From the NCBI GenBank assembly GCA_947643685.1, contig CANRXD010000009.1, positions 1 through 14,115 on the forward strand: DNA of 14,115 nt, given 5' to 3'. Made by a program: the position numbers and the translations under genes. Shown here piece by piece: positions 13,040 to 14,115 of this stretch. A model generated the notes under the pieces. It did no database searches and was not told the origin of the DNA. It worked only from the letters and a program-made list of their open reading frames with translations. Source of the DNA: an uncultured Clostridium sp. Its GTDB lineage: Bacteria; Bacillota; Clostridia; Lachnospirales; Lachnospiraceae. How positions within the stretch are numbered: position 1 is the stretch's first letter; each line of letters begins with the position of its first letter.

Positions 13040-13093
13040 AAATGTAACAGTTCAGCGGTACGCGGGCAAGAAGATGCAAGGCTGAACCGTTAC
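13040..13093. repeat. Palindromic element after the hydrogenase gene
   Basis: Arms GTAACAGTTCAGC (13044-13056) and GCTGAACCGTTAC (13081-13093) are complementary with one mismatch around a 24-nt loop. It begins with AAATGTAACAGTTC (13040-13053), identical to 11314-11327 upstream of the gene. No T run follows, so it is not a simple terminator. Confidence 0.7.
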
Positions 13094-13117
13094 TGACAAA
13101 TACATAAAAATTTCAGG

Positions 13118-13150
13118 GCCGCTTTGGAATATCCGGAGCGGCTTTTTCTT
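13118..13150 (+). terminator. Intrinsic terminator of the hydrogenase gene
   Basis: 10-bp stem GCCGCTTTGG (13118-13127) / CCGGAGCGGC (13133-13142, two G-U pairs), loop AATAT, then TTTTTCTT. Its T run overlaps the -35 of the next promoter. Confidence 0.88.
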
Positions 13151-13177
13151 GACGAAAAATTTACCTGGGGGTATCAT
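13149..13177 (+). promoter_or_regulatory. Promoter of the MATE efflux gene
   Basis: TTGACG (13149-13154), 17-nt spacer, TATCAT (13172-13177). The start is predicted near 13184, about 50 nt before the ATG. It directly overlaps the end of the hydrogenase terminator. Confidence 0.7.
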
Positions 13178-13234
13178 TGATTGGAGAAGCGGAATTATTA
13201 TATGGCTGGAAGGCATTGAGAAAGGAAGAGTAAA

Positions 13235-14115
13235 ATGGCAGAACAGAAAAATAAACTGGAAGAGGGAAATATCTGGCATTTGATGGTGTCGCTGTCTATT
13301 CCCTCCATTATTGCACAGCTTGTGGGGATTTTATACAACATGGTGGATCGGATGTTTATCGGGAGAATTGAGGATGGCGTAACGGCTATGGCGGCTTTAA
13401 GTGTGTCCCTGCCTCTGATCACCTGTATTACGGCCTTTACAAGACTTGTGGGAATCGGCGGGGCACCCACCTGTGCCATTAAAATGGGGCAGAAGGACCA
13501 GGATGGAGCGGAGGAGATTCTGGGGGTCAGTTTCGCATCCCTGATTGCTGTGGGCGTTGTCATCACAGCAGTGATTCTTCTCTTCCAAAGGCCGATCCTG
13601 ACACTATTCGGGGCAGATGAAACCACATTAAAAATGGCATGCGAATATATGACCATCTACGGCCTGGGAACCATTTTCGTTATGATTGCTCTGGGAATGA
13701 ATTCCTATATCACTACGCAGGGATTCGCCCGCACAGGAATGTTCACAGTTTTAATCGGGGCTGTGCTAAATATTTTTTTTGATGCGTTCTTCATTAATAT
13801 CCTTCATATGGGGGTGCGGGGGGCTGCCATAGCCACAGTTATTGCCCAGGGAATATCCTGTGTATGGGCACTGTCGTTTTTGTTTGGAAAGAAGAGTCTG
13901 CTGAGAATACGGAAAAAATATTTTCGGGTAAAATGGAAGGTACTGGTTCCCATTATGGCCCTTGGGATTTCCCCTTTTACCATGAGTATTACGGAGAGTC
14001 TGATTCAGATTTCCTTTAACAACCAGCTTGCCAAATATGGAGGAACCATGGCGGTGAGTACAGTAGCCATTATGTTCAGTCTCTGGCAGTTTGTAACACT
14101 TCCCACCCAGGGTCT
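13235..14115 (+). CDS. MATE family efflux transporter, 3' end outside window
   Basis: The first 293 codons of a multidrug and toxic compound extrusion (MATE/NorM/DinF superfamily) membrane transporter, open to the window edge; full proteins are usually about 450 residues. The N-terminal pattern is typical: GNIWHLMVSLSIPSIIAQLVGILYNMVDRMFIG, with Asn and Asp in TM1, then MAALSVSLPLI and FTRLVGIGGAP. The next segments include ALGMNSYITTQGFARTGM and GAVLNIFFDAFFI, giving about seven membrane segments so far. The ATG is at 13235 with AAAGGAAGAG just upstream. It has its own promoter. It probably exports cationic compounds with Na+ or H+ antiport; substrate unknown. Confidence 0.92.
   Translation, partial: MAEQKNKLEEGNIWHLMVSLSIPSIIAQLVGILYNMVDRMFIGRIEDGVTAMAALSVSLPLITCITAFTRLVGIGGAPTCAIKMGQKDQDGAEEILGVSFASLIAVGVVITAVILLFQRPILTLFGADETTLKMACEYMTIYGLGTIFVMIALGMNSYITTQGFARTGMFTVLIGAVLNIFFDAFFINILHMGVRGAAIATVIAQGISCVWALSFLFGKKSLLRIRKKYFRVKWKVLVPIMALGISPFTMSITESLIQISFNNQLAKYGGTMAVSTVAIMFSLWQFVTLPTQG

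Noticed and set aside
13040..13093. Hydrogenase terminator at the first hairpin
   Set aside because: No T run follows this inverted repeat; the real terminator is the hairpin at 13118-13150.
1..14115. CRISPR array, insertion sequence, phage genes or rRNA
   Set aside because: No regularly spaced direct repeats, transposase-like protein, phage protein or rRNA-like segment was seen on either strand.

Overview
The window reads as a chromosomal segment of an anaerobic, low-to-mid GC Firmicute of the class Clostridia, probably Lachnospiraceae-like. The grounds are strong AGGAGG ribosome binding sites, TTGACA/TATAAT promoters with 17-18 bp spacing, intrinsic terminators, a group B-like [FeFe] hydrogenase, an EFR1-type ferredoxin and a yybP-ykoY (Mn2+) riboswitch in front of mntP. 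The organism call is inference; no rRNA or species marker is present.

Layout. (1) 2-3056, + strand: the 3' part of a sugar-catabolic operon, with an FGGY sugar kinase cut by the window edge and two tandem paralogous TIM-barrel sugar isomerase/epimerases. (2) 3065-4114: a YitT-family membrane protein behind its own promoter and a structured leader that ends in a terminator 35 nt before the start codon. (3) 4140-4987: a flavodoxin/2x[4Fe-4S] EFR1 protein, converging on an M20 amidohydrolase (5047-6408, - strand) across a shared terminator hairpin. (4) 6442-7347: divergent promoters, then tRNA-Leu(UAG), which seems to share its transcript with the Mn2+ riboswitch and mntP. (5) 7361-8305: purine nucleoside phosphorylase with its own promoter and terminator. 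(6) 8320-11287, - strand: a tight operon encoding a TM1266-family 'iron-only hydrogenase system' regulator followed by a NitT/TauT-like ABC transporter (lipoprotein, permease, ATPase), behind a leader with competing antiterminator and terminator folds. (7) 11301-13150, + strand: a monomeric [FeFe] hydrogenase, divergent from that operon and flanked on both sides by palindromic elements sharing a 14-nt sequence. (8) 13149-14115: the 5' part of a MATE-family efflux gene.

How it fits together. The most interesting part is 8320-13150. A hydrogenase gene stands head to head with an operon that pairs a hydrogenase-linked small regulator with an importer of unknown substrate. That operon's 5' leader has the architecture of a transcription-attenuating riboswitch, and I could not match it to a class I know. 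Together this suggests a hydrogenase-associated uptake system under RNA control. Elsewhere the window is ordinary metabolism: sugar use, purine salvage, Mn2+ efflux and peptide or amide hydrolysis. No CRISPR array, insertion sequence, phage gene or rRNA was seen.
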